Origin: Halobacteriales archaeon QH_10_67_13
Lineage (GTDB): Archaea; Halobacteriota; Halobacteria; Halobacteriales; Haloarculaceae
Direction of reading: 5' to 3'
NCBI GenBank assembly: GCA_003021335.1
Contig: PXQL01000070.1
Span: forward strand, 1-13,235
Length of the DNA: 13,235 nucleotides
A model generated the notes under the pieces. The model worked only from the letters and a program-made list of their open reading frames with translations, was not told where the DNA came from and made no database searches. The translations under genes were made by a program, and so were the position numbers. Of the stretch, positions 5,618 to 12,335 are shown in pieces (position 1 is the first letter of the stretch; every line of letters begins with the position of its first letter).

Positions 5618-6187
5618 TCAGGAGTCGGTGCTCGCCTCTCGCTCGGCCTCCGCGGTTTGTCGGCGGTCGGCCTCGAGTTCGCGGTCGATATCGTCGGTGA
5701 CGTCCGCGAACGACTCGACGGTGAGGACGTTTCCGCCCCCGGGATCGACGACCAGCACCTCCTCGCCCTCGGGAATCTCGCCGTCGACACTCCGGGCCTT
5801 GAAGTACGGATTAAACCCGCCGTCGGCCAGTTTTACCTCCCCCTCGGTCGGGGTGACCCGTTCTGTGACTCGGCCGGTCTTTCCCCGCAACGAGGAGGAG
5901 TCGCTCGTCTGACCCTTTCCCTCTCCGCTCATGATGTCGGCCTCGCGGTAGACGTACAGCGTGGCGGCCGCAGAGACCAATACGACGACCGAGAGGGCGG
6001 CGTACAGGACCGCGCCGGAGAGGACGCCGGCGAGCGGAATCCCGACCAGGCCGGCCGCGAACAGCGCCACCCCGACGACGAAAAAGTGCGCGCCGGGTGC
6101 GAACGCCTCGGCGACGACGAGCGCGGTCCCGGCGAGCAACAGGACCAACGGGAGGTTCCCCAGAATCGCCCCAAGTGTCATGATCAT
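5618..6187 (-). CDS. NfeD family membrane protein
   Basis: A 189-residue protein with three hydrophobic segments at about residues 7-29, 33-54 and 56-80. It then has an OB-fold-like NfeD C-terminal domain at about 100-160 (SLRGKTGRVTERVTPTEGEV, the conserved G-EVKLADGGFNPYFKARS, EIPEGEEVLVVDPGG, VLTVESF). A charged, probably disordered tail ends the protein. This is the short NfeD form without the ClpP-like protease domain. NfeD proteins pair with SPFH proteins, and the stomatin-like gene lies directly downstream. A second ATG two codons in (6181) is possible: TTAAC at 6207-6211 sits about 27 bp before it and 21 bp before the first ATG. Confidence 0.9.
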   Translation of the reverse strand: MIMTLGAILGNLPLVLLLAGTALVVAEAFAPGAHFFVVGVALFAAGLVGIPLAGVLSGAVLYAALSVVVLVSAAATLYVYREADIMSGEGKGQTSDSSSLRGKTGRVTERVTPTEGEVKLADGGFNPYFKARSVDGEIPEGEEVLVVDPGGGNVLTVESFADVTDDIDRELEADRRQTAEAEREASTDS

Positions 6188-6268
6188 GAGTACGGTCAGC
6201 GGGCGGTTAACAGTTCCGGGGCGGTTCTGACCGAGCCCCTCCCTGGCGGTCCCAGCGAGGTCGATCGG

Positions 6269-6487
6269 TCACCAATACCGCGTCGAGAGCGCCTGCTTCC
6301 AGGGTCGCTCGAGCGCGAAGAAGACGACGACGAGCCCGACCGCGACCCCGAGCGAGGCGACGGCTGCCACGCGCCAGGGCACCCCAAGGAAGGGATCGTC
6401 GAGTGCGGCGAGCGAGATCGGCGCTCCGACCGCGAGAGCGACGGCGACCGCCACCGCGCCCGGACCCAAGAGTTGCGTCGCGTGCAC
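6269..6487 (-). CDS. small two-helix membrane protein, unrecognised
   Basis: A 72-residue protein with two clear hydrophobic segments, about residues 8-29 (GPGAVAVAVALAVGAPISLA) and 39-62 (RVAAVASLGVAVGLVVVFFA). It ends with a short basic/aromatic tail (ERPWKQALSTRYW). The GTG start at 6487 is supported by a TATA-like TTTTTA 24-29 bp upstream. It is probably an integral membrane protein. I cannot name a family with confidence. It is co-directional with the nucleoside phosphorylase-like gene upstream but has its own promoter. Confidence 0.65.
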   Translation of the reverse strand: MHATQLLGPGAVAVAVALAVGAPISLAALDDPFLGVPWRVAAVASLGVAVGLVVVFFALERPWKQALSTRYW

Positions 6488-6502
6488 ACCACCGCCGTGG
6501 CG

Positions 6503-6533
6503 CCGGCCGGTAAAAAGTGGTCGGACCGGCCGG
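6503..6533. promoter_or_regulatory. TATA-like element flanked by paired palindromes
   Basis: TTTTTA on the minus strand (6511-6516) is the likely promoter of the 72-aa membrane protein gene. It is bracketed by two copies of the 8-bp palindrome CCGGCCGG (6503-6510 and 6526-6533), spaced 15 bp apart. The upstream copy ends 7 bp before the stop of the NUP-family gene (6540). It could be an operator or a transcript-end hairpin; GC-rich DNA makes chance a real alternative. Confidence 0.4.
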
Positions 6534-6539
6534 GACGGG

Positions 6540-7394
6540 TTACTCGCGTCGGTCGGGACCGGGCTCAGGTCGGTCTACGATCGCCCGCGCGACGGCAACG
6601 GCGTTTGCGATCCCGACGGCAAATCCGTCCTCGAAGGTCTCATCGAAGAAACTCTCCCGGGCGGATCGGTCGTCGGTCGGGCGGTCGTGGTTCGAGACGC
6701 CCCGCACGCTCAGATACTGATCCAGGCAGTCGAACCGCGAGAGCGCCCGGGCGGTGCCGGCGTCTTCCATCTCGGTGACCCGGTAGGGATCGCGGTCCCG
6801 TCGCTTGGCCAGCCACGCGGCCTGCGCAGCGAGCTCGCGGCCGTGCCAGAGTTCATCTCCGCAGAGATTCGTCCCGGTCGTCACCGTCGGGCGGGCGGAG
6901 TCAGCGGCAGAGTCGGGCCGCCGCAACGAGATGTTCCCCGTCCGGCCCCGGGCGCGGTCGACGAGCCCCGGATCGAGGTCGTAGACACCGGCCTCGCCGG
7001 TGTAGGGATTTCCCGCGAGCGGACCGTCCTCCGAGTCCTCTGGGTCGAACCGGCACTTGTCGTCCCAGTCAACGATCGTCTCTGCCAGCACCACCGAGCC
7101 GACCGGAAGCTCCGGCGGGGCGCCGGCGACCCCGACGGTGCAGAACAGCGTCTCCGCGAGCTCAAGCCGGTCGCTCCCTAACAGGGCGGTCACGGTCGTC
7201 GCGGCGGCGGTCTTTCCAATTCCGGTGGGAACGACGCCCAGCCCGGACTTTGTGTACCGGACCGGCTCGGGGACGCCGTCGACTTCGACGGTGCGAGAGA
7301 GGTCGTACTCTCGAGTCCAGGGGGTCAACTCCCCCGGCAAGCCGGGTAGGTCCTCGAAGGCCGGTAACACGAGCACGTCGAGCGAGACAGACAC
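6540..7394 (-). CDS. NUP-family (purine nucleoside permease / nucleoside phosphorylase-like) protein
   Basis: A 284-residue protein. It has the signature blocks of the NUP family, which shares the nucleoside-phosphorylase fold: YTKSGLGVVPTGIGKTAAAT (about 48-66), FCTVGVAGAPPELPVGSVVL (84-103), GTNLCGDELWHGRELAAQAA (174-193), VTEMEDAGTARALSRFDCLD (206-225) and RGVSNHDRP (231-239). Characterised fungal/bacterial NUP proteins are called purine nucleoside permeases, but the fold suggests nucleoside binding or phosphorolysis. This copy has no signal peptide or transmembrane helix, so a cytosolic nucleoside phosphorylase-like role is more likely here. The GTG start is supported by a TATA-like element 24 bp upstream. 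The precise substrate cannot be read from the sequence. Confidence 0.82.
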   Translation of the reverse strand: MSVSLDVLVLPAFEDLPGLPGELTPWTREYDLSRTVEVDGVPEPVRYTKSGLGVVPTGIGKTAAATTVTALLGSDRLELAETLFCTVGVAGAPPELPVGSVVLAETIVDWDDKCRFDPEDSEDGPLAGNPYTGEAGVYDLDPGLVDRARGRTGNISLRRPDSAADSARPTVTTGTNLCGDELWHGRELAAQAAWLAKRRDRDPYRVTEMEDAGTARALSRFDCLDQYLSVRGVSNHDRPTDDRSARESFFDETFEDGFAVGIANAVAVARAIVDRPEPGPDRRE

Positions 7395-7414
7395 ACCCGA
7401 CTCTGTCGCCCAAG

Positions 7415-7421
7415 GAAAAAG
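7415..7421 (-). promoter_or_regulatory. TATA-like element of the NUP-family gene
   Basis: CTTTTTC on the minus strand, centred about 24 bp upstream of the GTG at 7394, consistent with a leaderless transcript and with the chosen start. Confidence 0.45.
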
Positions 7422-7548
7422 AACTGTTCGCCGAGCGGGCGACTCCGGGCGTGGAGCGATAGCTTCTACTATCCGGGCTAGCTTCAGACGTGTGGGCTCG
7501 GATTACCGTGCCCGACCACCAAGCGGGATCGACGGGCGTAAGATCCCG

Positions 7549-7576
7549 ACCGCGGAGGCGGGCGAGCCTCGGCGGT
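7549..7576. repeat. GC-rich hairpin just upstream of tRNA-Ser
   Basis: ACCGCGGAGGC (7549-7559) and GCCTCGGCGGT (7566-7576) pair at 10 of 11 positions around a 6-nt loop. It ends 10 nt before the 5' end of the tRNA, where a leader/processing signal or a promoter-proximal structure could lie. Confidence 0.45.
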
Positions 7577-7586
7577 CCGGCGTCGC

Positions 7587-7670
7587 GGTGGGGTGGCAGA
7601 GCGGCCTAATGCGCCTGCCTTGAGAGCAGGTGTCCGAGAGGACTCCTGGGTTCAAATCCCAGCCCCACCG
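7587..7670 (+). tRNA. tRNA-Ser (anticodon UGA)
   Basis: A cloverleaf folds by eye. The acceptor is GGTGGGG (7587-7593) with CCCCACC (7663-7669) and discriminator G at 7670. The anticodon stem is CCTGC/GCAGG (7614-7618, 7626-7630) with loop CTTGAGA, giving anticodon TGA at 7621-7623. The long variable arm is GTCC/GGAC with a GAGA loop (7632-7643). The T arm is CTGGG/CCCAG around TTCAAAT. The long variable arm and G73 are serine-tRNA identity features. No 3' CCA is encoded and no intron is seen. It decodes UCA (and wobble) serine codons. No integrase gene or second copy of the tRNA 3' end is visible nearby. Confidence 0.96.
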
Positions 7671-8005
7671 TACGCCGCCCTCCGGTCACAACGGAGGGGG
7701 CTCCTTGCCGCTGGACTCAACTGCGGGAGTTGGCCGATCGCGGACCCAGCCGGGAATTGTGCGTTTCTTGCCGGTCGTGTGGTCGATCACGTCCGGACAG
7801 ACTGAACCGCTCCAGAGGCTCTCGCCGGTCGGCACGATTATGTTCGACTAGAACGTGTTCGTACGACACGGACACTACGACCGCCCGACAGGAACGGACA
7901 CGCGACGGCGCTCTCGGCCAGGTCGTGGACCCGCCGGGGGGACACCGTGGGCCCGGATCGACCGTCATCGAAACAACGAGATGCTCGGGCGGCGGCCGCG
8001 GAAAG
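7671..8005. other. 335-bp intergenic region
   Basis: Apart from the hairpin at 7678-7698 I see no gene here. The frames open through this stretch have a composition unlike neighbouring proteins (rich in Arg, Ser, Cys) and no recognisable motif. A weak TATA-like GATTATG occurs at 7838-7844. No clear TATA-like element lies 25 bp before the kinase start at 8006, so that gene may be transcribed with a leader from within this region. Confidence 0.4.
7678..7698 (+). terminator. hairpin after tRNA-Ser, possible transcript-end structure
   Basis: CCCTCCG (7678-7684) and CGGAGGG (7692-7698) form a perfect 7-bp stem with a 7-nt loop, 8 nt after the tRNA. No T run follows, whereas archaeal termination usually needs one. 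It may instead be a 3'-trailer structure. Confidence 0.3.
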
Positions 8006-8551
8006 ATGAGGGTGTACGCGATCTCCGGACTCTCCGGTGCCGGCAAGACGACCGCGAAGAAACACGCCGATCGGATCGGCTACGAGACCGTGTCAATCGG
8101 CGCGACCGTCAGGCGGGCCTACGAGGAACGCGGTCGCGCCGAATCGATCGGTGAGTTCGTGCTTCGCGTTCACGAGGCCGACGGGCGAGCCCAGTTCACC
8201 CGAGAAGCCGTCGCAACGCTCGCCGAGCGCCGCTCCAATCGGTCCAAGCCTTCGGAGGGGATCGTCGTCGAGGGTGTGCACTCGCCGGCGTCGGTGCAGA
8301 CGGTTCGAGAGGCATTCGGGACGGTACGTGTGGTGTGGATTCACGCGCCCCTTACCGCCCGCCTCGGGCGACTCGAACAGCGCGAGCCCGAATGCAGGCC
8401 GTCGGACGTGCTGACGCGGGACCTCAGAGAGCTAAACAGCGGGCTGGCGGAGCTCGCGGCACCGCTCGGACACGATTACTGTCTGTTGAACGGGGGAACG
8501 CGAGACGAGTTCGAACAGCGGCTTGGGGCTCTCTTCGGGACAGGAGCGTAG
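8006..8551 (+). CDS. P-loop kinase, AAA/UPF0200-like
   Basis: A 181-residue nucleotide-binding protein. Walker A is GLSGAGKTT (about residues 8-16), followed by YETVSIGATVRRAYEERG. A VVEGVHSPASVQTVREAF block (about 87-104) resembles the VVDGVRS...E segment of UPF0200/dephospho-CoA-kinase-like archaeal proteins, and VRVVWIHAPLTARLGRLEQR (107-126) matches the phosphotransferase lid-side strand and helix. It is probably a small-molecule kinase of the dephospho-CoA/adenylate kinase fold; the substrate is unknown. ATG at 8006 is chosen because MRVYAISGLSGAGK is the family N-terminus; the frame stays open upstream to 7730 but that part is not protein-like. GGAAAG just before the ATG is too close to be a good ribosome-binding site. 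The gene converges on the NYN gene. Confidence 0.75.
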   Translation: MRVYAISGLSGAGKTTAKKHADRIGYETVSIGATVRRAYEERGRAESIGEFVLRVHEADGRAQFTREAVATLAERRSNRSKPSEGIVVEGVHSPASVQTVREAFGTVRVVWIHAPLTARLGRLEQREPECRPSDVLTRDLRELNSGLAELAAPLGHDYCLLNGGTRDEFEQRLGALFGTGA

Positions 8552-8641
8552 TCGATCGGGGGAAACGAGACGGCACGCGTACGCTCTCGGCAGACGATGG
8601 GGTCTGAAGAGAGGGCAAGCGCGACGACAGCTGCGAGACAC

Positions 8642-9139
8642 TCACAGCAGGAACCGGTCGGTATCGGCGCTCATGTCGGTGAACCCGTCGGCGGCCTCGA
8701 TCAGGCTCTCGGCGGTCGACTCCTGAAAACAGGCAACCTCGACACGGACGCCCTCGTGTTGGAGGTGTCTGGTCAGCCGGACGAAGTCGCCGTCGCCGGT
8801 ACAGAGCACGATCGTGTCGACGTGGTCCGCGAGGGTCACGGCGTCGAGGCTCATCCCGACATCCCAGTTTGCCTTCTTCGAGCCGTCGGCGAAGGTGCGA
8901 ATCGGCTTGATCCGGGTCTCGAAGCCGATGTCGACGAGCGCCTCGAAGAAACTCTCCTCGTCGTCGGAGTCGGCCCGAATCACGTACGCGATCGCCCGGG
9001 TGAGCTCGCGGCCGGCGACGGCCTCCTCGAGCATCGCGGTGTAATCGATGTTCCGGGTGTACATCGTCTGGGCCGCGTGATACAGGTTCTGCGAGTCGAC
9101 GAGCACCGCCACCCGCTGGGTGGCGTGGATCTCAGTCAT
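8642..9139 (-). CDS. LabA-like NYN-domain protein (PIN-like, DUF88)
   Basis: A 165-residue single-domain protein. It has the NYN/LabA pattern of acidic residues: VAVLVDSQNLYHAA with Asp15 and Asn18, KKANWDVGMSLDAVTLADHV with Asp93 and Asp99, and IVLCTGDGDFVRLTRHL with Asp116 and Asp118. These match the metal-binding acidic cluster of PIN-like RNases, so it may cleave RNA, though some LabA proteins have regulatory roles. The frame extends upstream, but ATG at 9139 is preferred: the family begins right before VAVLVD, and a TATA-like CTATTTT lies 25 bp upstream. It lies 40 bp downstream of the MinD-like gene on the same strand. Confidence 0.88.
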   Translation of the reverse strand: MTEIHATQRVAVLVDSQNLYHAAQTMYTRNIDYTAMLEEAVAGRELTRAIAYVIRADSDDEESFFEALVDIGFETRIKPIRTFADGSKKANWDVGMSLDAVTLADHVDTIVLCTGDGDFVRLTRHLQHEGVRVEVACFQESTAESLIEAADGFTDMSADTDRFLL

Positions 9140-9160
9140 ACGGTAACTTTGGAGACCGGG

Positions 9161-9167
9161 AAAATAG
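9161..9167 (-). promoter_or_regulatory. TATA-like element of the NYN gene
   Basis: CTATTTT on the minus strand, centred 25 bp before the ATG at 9139, in the 40-bp gap after the MinD-like gene. It supports separate, leaderless transcription and the short form of the protein. Confidence 0.5.
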
Positions 9168-9179
9168 TCCTTGCCCGGG

Positions 9180-9845
9180 TCAGGCTCCGCGTCCCGAAGC
9201 GAGCGCAGCCGCGACGGCCTGCCAGCCCGCCCGGACCGCCGAACTCTCGAACGGCGCCGCGACTGTCGGCACCCGGGCGAGCACGCGCCCCGGGATCCGG
9301 TCGGACTCGGGGCCCGACCGCGGGTCCCGTCCCGGGACGCTGGACTGTCGGTCCGAGTCCCGAAAGCCCTCGCGAACCAGCGTCCCAGCCAGGGGAGTGT
9401 CGAGTCGGCGGGCAAGCGTGTGCGTCGAGCGGGCGTCCTCGAGGCAAGCGGGGGTGGTCGTGGTCACGAGCAGCGCCCGGTCTGCCCGACCGAGCGGACG
9501 GGCCACCCCGGGAGAGGCGCCGGCGGGCGTGTCGATCAGGGTTGGCCCGCGGTAGGCGGCGGCCGCGGCGAGTGCCTCGGGGAGCCGGCGCCGACCGCCG
9601 GCGGTCACCAACCGGATACCGGGGAAGGCCGGTGGCCGGACCGCCGCCTCGCGGACGGGGGCGCCGGCCGCGAGCCCGTCGGTACCGCCGCGCTCCTCGG
9701 CGCCGGCCAGCCGGCACAGGTCGGGCATGTCGGCATCGGCGTCGATCACGAGCGGCGTCTGGCCCCGATCCACGAGCGCCCGGGCGACCCCGAGAGTCGT
9801 GGTGGTCTTACCACAGCCGCCCTTTCCGCCGACGACGGCGATCAC
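9180..9845 (-). CDS. MinD/ParA-like P-loop ATPase
   Basis: A 221-residue protein opening [20 protein letters not shown] with the deviant Walker A of the MinD/ParA/Mrp class (Lys9 and Lys14). It is followed by [17 protein letters not shown] (the A' motif, about 34-50) and the Walker B-like [11 protein letters not shown]. The [20 protein letters not shown] segment is also typical of MinD-like ATPases. The second half is Arg/Pro/Gly-rich and poorly conserved, and the protein is shorter than classical MinD (about 260 residues) with no clear amphipathic membrane-targeting helix. It may be an orphan regulator or partitioning ATPase; the partner is unknown. GTG at 9845 is chosen because the family starts at IAVVGGKGG and a TATA-like CTTATTTT lies 24 bp upstream. 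An alternative TTG start about 8 codons earlier follows a GGAGG. Confidence 0.82.
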   Translation of the reverse strand: MIAVVGGKGGCGKTTTTLGVARALVDRGQTPLVIDADADMPDLCRLAGAEERGGTDGLAAGAPVREAAVRPPAFPGIRLVTAGGRRRLPEALAAAAAYRGPTLIDTPAGASPGVARPLGRADRALLVTTTTPACLEDARSTHTLARRLDTPLAGTLVREGFRDSDRQSSVPGRDPRSGPESDRIPGRVLARVPTVAAPFESSAVRAGWQAVAAALASGRGA

Positions 9846-9864
9846 GGCGGGTCTGGCGCGGCCC

Positions 9865-9872
9865 AAAATAAG
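9865..9872 (-). promoter_or_regulatory. TATA-like element of the MinD-like gene
   Basis: CTTATTTT on the minus strand, centred about 24 bp before the GTG at 9845. GGAGG lies just upstream of it and could instead be a ribosome-binding site for a TTG start within this element. Confidence 0.45.
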
Positions 9873-9958
9873 AACCTCCGGGCCGACCGGCGAGAGGCGA
9901 GTCGAACGTCGCGACCGGCCCCGCGGTTGCCAGCGCGGATCCGAGGCCGTCGACGGGA

Positions 9959-9965
9959 GTTTCAA
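9959..9965 (+). promoter_or_regulatory. possible TATA-like element of pyrBI
   Basis: GTTTCAA is centred about 25 bp upstream of the ATG at 9987. It is a weak match but at the right distance, and no better candidate is seen in the 141-bp divergent region shared with the MinD-like gene. Confidence 0.3.
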
Positions 9966-9986
9966 GAGGGACCCGAACGGCCGTCG

Positions 9987-10874
9987 ATGCGAATGCGCCA
10001 GGACCACATCACGAGCGCGAAGGCGCTCTCGCGGGGCGACATCGAGGCGGTGCTCGACCGCGCGGCCGAGTTCGCCGGCGATCCGACGGCACACGCCGAC
10101 CGCCGGCCGGGCGCGCTGCTCGGGCTGGCCTTTTTCGAGCCGAGCACGCGGACCCGGATGAGCTTCGCCGCGGCGATCAAGCGTCTGGGCGGGGACATCG
10201 TCGACATGGGGCCGGTCGAGGCCTCGAGCGTCTCGAAAGGCGAGAGCTTAGCCGACACCGTCCGGGTGATCGAGGGCTACGCCGACGCCGTCGTCTTGCG
10301 CCACCCCAGCGAGGGCGCGGCGACGATGGCCAGCGAGTTCGTCGACGTGCCCCTAATCAACGCCGGCGACGGCGCCGGACAACACCCCACGCAGACGCTG
10401 CTCGACCTGTACACGATCCGAGCGGCGGCGGGACTGGACGGACTGACTCTCGGGATCGTCGGCGATCTCAAGTACGGCCGGACGGTCCACTCACTCGCCC
10501 ACGCGCTGACGAACTTCGAGGTCGAGCAACACTTCATCAGCCCCGAGACGCTCGCGCTGCCCGAGAGCGTGCGCTACGACCTCGACGCGGCCGGCGCCGC
10601 GGTCGAGGAACATACGTCCCTCGAGCCGGTCCTCGGGGAGCTCGACGCGCTGTATGTCACCCGGATCCAACAGGAGCGGTTCCCCGACGAGAGCGAGTAC
10701 CGGGCGGTCGCCGGCGAGTACCGGATCGACGCCGAAACCCTCGCGGGAATCGACGAGCTTCCCGTCTTACATCCCCTGCCTCGGATAGATGAGATCCAGT
10801 ATTTCAAGCAGGCCCACAACGGGGTGCCGGTACGCATGGCGCTTTTGGATCTCCTCCTGGAGGGCGACCGATGA
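9987..10874 (+). CDS. pyrB: aspartate carbamoyltransferase catalytic chain
   Basis: A 295-residue enzyme that condenses carbamoyl phosphate with L-aspartate to N-carbamoyl-L-aspartate, the committed step of pyrimidine synthesis. The carbamoyl-phosphate site is [12 protein letters not shown] (about 49-60), and the mobile loop is [12 protein letters not shown] with the catalytic Lys at about 84. HPSEG (106-110), [13 protein letters not shown] (131-143), the Asp-binding domain start [19 protein letters not shown] (152-170) and HPLPRIDEI (262-270) are all present. Length is normal for the family. A second in-frame ATG at 9993 would remove two residues and cannot be excluded. The frame is open far upstream, but that part overlaps the MinD-like gene antisense and is not PyrB. 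It overlaps pyrI by 4 bp (ATGA), so the two chains are translationally coupled for holoenzyme assembly. Confidence 0.97.
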   Translation: MRMRQDHITSAKALSRGDIEAVLDRAAEFAGDPTAHADRRPGALLGLAFFEPSTRTRMSFAAAIKRLGGDIVDMGPVEASSVSKGESLADTVRVIEGYADAVVLRHPSEGAATMASEFVDVPLINAGDGAGQHPTQTLLDLYTIRAAAGLDGLTLGIVGDLKYGRTVHSLAHALTNFEVEQHFISPETLALPESVRYDLDAAGAAVEEHTSLEPVLGELDALYVTRIQQERFPDESEYRAVAGEYRIDAETLAGIDELPVLHPLPRIDEIQYFKQAHNGVPVRMALLDLLLEGDR

Positions 10875-11335
10875 CGGCAGACGACCCCGAGCTGCGCGTG
10901 AGCAAAATCGAGAGCGGCACCGTGATCGATCACATCCCGGGCGGGCTGGCGCTGACCGTGCTCGGAGTGCTCGGCATCGACGGCGAGGGTGACGCGACCG
11001 TCAGCGTCGGGATGAACGTCCCCTCCGATCGGCTCGGCCGGAAAGATATCCTCAAAGTCGAGGGCCACGAGCTGAGCCAGTCCGAGCTCGACGTGCTCTC
11101 GCTGATCGCGCCGGAGGCGACGGTCAACATCATCCGCGGCTACGAGGTCGCGGAGAAGTTCCGGGTTGAGCGGCCGACCGAGGTCGTCGGCGTGCTCGCC
11201 TGCCCGAACCCCAACTGCATCACGAACGCCGGCGAGCCAGCCGAGGCGCGGTTTACCGTCCTCGATGCGGGGGTTCGGTGTACCTACTGCGAGACGATCC
11301 TCCGGGAGGACATCACCGACCACGTACAGGTGTGA
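10871..11335 (+). CDS. pyrI: aspartate carbamoyltransferase regulatory chain
   Basis: A 154-residue protein. The N-terminal allosteric domain starts [20 protein letters not shown] (8-27), with [20 protein letters not shown] (48-67) and [20 protein letters not shown]. The C-terminal zinc domain has Cys111, Cys116 (CPNPNC), Cys137 and Cys140 (CTYC), the four ligands that hold the interface with PyrB. It binds nucleotide effectors and confers feedback control on the catalytic chain. Length matches archaeal and enteric PyrI. The ATG overlaps the pyrB stop by 4 bp. The gene converges with the 3-hydroxyacyl-CoA dehydrogenase gene with only 28 bp between their stops. Confidence 0.97.
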   Translation: MTADDPELRVSKIESGTVIDHIPGGLALTVLGVLGIDGEGDATVSVGMNVPSDRLGRKDILKVEGHELSQSELDVLSLIAPEATVNIIRGYEVAEKFRVERPTEVVGVLACPNPNCITNAGEPAEARFTVLDAGVRCTYCETILREDITDHVQV

Positions 11336-11363
11336 GAACCGCCGCCGGGAGCGGTATCGGGCG

Positions 11364-12224
11364 TCAGTCGTACTCGTAAAACCCGCGACCGGTCTTCTTT
11401 CCGAGGTCGCCGGCCTCGACTTTCCGCTTGAGGAGATAAGCCGGGCGATACCGGTCGCCCAGCTCCGACTCGAGGGTCTCGCTCGCGTCGAGGACGACGT
11501 CGAGCCCGATGTGATCAGCCAGCTCCAGCGGTCCCATCGGAACGTTCGTGCCCAGCCGCAACCCGCGGTCGATGTCTTCCTTGGTGGCGACATCCTCGTC
11601 ATGGGCCCGGATCCCCTCGTTGATCCAGGGCATGAGCACGCGGTTGACGACGAATCCGGGTTTGTCGTCTGACTCCCAGGTGGTCTTGCCGAGCGACTCG
11701 GCGAACGCGTGGGCGACCGCGAGCGTCTCCGTTCCGGTGTGCTCGCCGTCGACGACCTCGACGCCCTCCATGCGGGGCACCGGGTTCATGAAGTGGATCC
11801 CGACGACCCGCTCGGGGCTGTCGGTCGCGCTCGCGATGCTCGTGATCGGGAGCGTGCTCGTGTTCGTTGCGAGGACGACCGACTCCGCTGTGATCGCCGC
11901 GAGGTCCGCGAACACGTCCTGTTTGATCTCTACGTCCTCGATCACGGCCTCGACGACGATGTCCGCGGCCGCCAGCTCTTCGAGGTCGGTCGTGCCGGTG
12001 ATCCGCTCGCGGGTCGCCGTCCGTTCGTCCTCGGAGAGAAGATCGTTGTCGACCATGGCGGCGAGCCCGCTCGCGATCCGGTCGAGTCCGTCCTCGACGT
12101 AGGCCTGCTCGACGTCGCGCAGCACCACCTCGTAGCCGTTCGTGGCCGCGACCTGTGCGATGCCGCTGCCCATGGTGCCGGCGCCGACGACGCCGACGAT
12201 CTCGATGTCGGATACCGAGCGCAT
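11364..12224 (-). CDS. 3-hydroxyacyl-CoA dehydrogenase (short, monofunctional)
   Basis: A 286-residue NAD-dependent enzyme oxidising 3-hydroxyacyl-CoA to 3-oxoacyl-CoA in beta-oxidation, or the reverse 3-hydroxybutyryl-CoA reaction. The Rossmann motif is GVVGAGTMGSGIAQVAATNG (11-30). The NAD-domain signatures are IVVEAVIEDVEIKQDVFADL and ATNTSTLPI. The catalytic His is His144 in VVGIHFMNPVPRMEGVEVV. The C-terminal dimerisation domain has KPGFVVNRVLMPWINEG (188-204) and GTNVPMGPLELADHIGLDVV (225-244), and it ends KKTGRGFYEYD. It is full length for the HbdA/PaaH-type single-domain family with no fused hydratase. ATG at 12224 is favoured by the TATA-like CTTAGG about 27 bp upstream. That promoter lies in a 34-bp segment repeated 72 bp further upstream. 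Confidence 0.94.
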   Translation of the reverse strand: MRSVSDIEIVGVVGAGTMGSGIAQVAATNGYEVVLRDVEQAYVEDGLDRIASGLAAMVDNDLLSEDERTATRERITGTTDLEELAAADIVVEAVIEDVEIKQDVFADLAAITAESVVLATNTSTLPITSIASATDSPERVVGIHFMNPVPRMEGVEVVDGEHTGTETLAVAHAFAESLGKTTWESDDKPGFVVNRVLMPWINEGIRAHDEDVATKEDIDRGLRLGTNVPMGPLELADHIGLDVVLDASETLESELGDRYRPAYLLKRKVEAGDLGKKTGRGFYEYD

Positions 12225-12229
12225 GGACC

Positions 12230-12263
12230 CGAATTGGCCAGCCCGGGCCTAAGTCTGCCGGTC
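12230..12263. repeat. 34-bp direct repeat, copy 1
   Basis: An exact 34-bp match to 12302-12335, same orientation, 72-bp period. It begins CGAATTGGCCAGCCCGGG and ends CTAAGTCTGCCGGTC on the plus strand, and contains the 8-bp palindrome GCCCGGGC. This copy spans the predicted promoter of the dehydrogenase gene. Confidence 0.9.
12248..12254 (-). promoter_or_regulatory. TATA-like element of the hydroxyacyl-CoA dehydrogenase gene
   Basis: ACTTAGG on the minus strand, centred about 27 bp before the ATG at 12224. It is a moderate match. The same heptamer recurs in the upstream repeat copy at 12320-12326. Confidence 0.4.
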
Positions 12264-12301
12264 GACCCTGTGACGACGACCTTAGAAGTGCCGTATGGTC
12301 T

Positions 12302-12335
12302 CGAATTGGCCAGCCCGGGCCTAAGTCTGCCGGTC
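12302..12335. repeat. 34-bp direct repeat, copy 2
   Basis: Second exact copy. The 38 bp between the copies do not match the 38 bp after copy 2, so this is not a simple tandem array. On the minus strand this copy holds one possible stop codon (TAG) of the small upstream gene. Confidence 0.9.

Noticed and set aside
5657..6778. 373-codon plus-strand open frame opposite the NfeD and small membrane genes
   Set aside because: Antisense shadow of GC-rich coding DNA: Arg/Asp/Gly-rich with no domain, while the minus strand encodes a clear NfeD protein.
7587..7670. tRNA-Ser as an integration site for a genomic island
   Set aside because: No integrase gene and no second copy of the tRNA 3' end are visible within the window.
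7730..8005. Upstream extension of the P-loop kinase frame
   Set aside because: Residues before 8006 are Arg/Ser/Cys-rich and not conserved-looking. The kinase family begins directly before the Walker A strand.
8597..9871. 424-codon plus-strand open frame opposite the NYN and MinD-like genes
   Set aside because: Antisense shadow with degenerate Arg/Pro-rich composition; both minus-strand genes have clear catalytic motifs.
9171..9986. Long plus-strand upstream extension of pyrB
   Set aside because: It is antisense to the MinD-like gene, Arg/Gly/Pro-rich and unlike any PyrB N-terminus. The family start is at 9987 or 9993.
11942..12320. Unshifted continuation of the small helical gene into the dehydrogenase gene
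   Set aside because: The continuation is low-complexity (Ser/Arg/Pro-rich) and overlaps the start of a well-supported gene by about 280 bp in another frame. A homopolymer frame break is more likely.
12230..12335. CRISPR-like array
   Set aside because: Only two repeat copies, no further spacers and no cas genes. One copy is a promoter.
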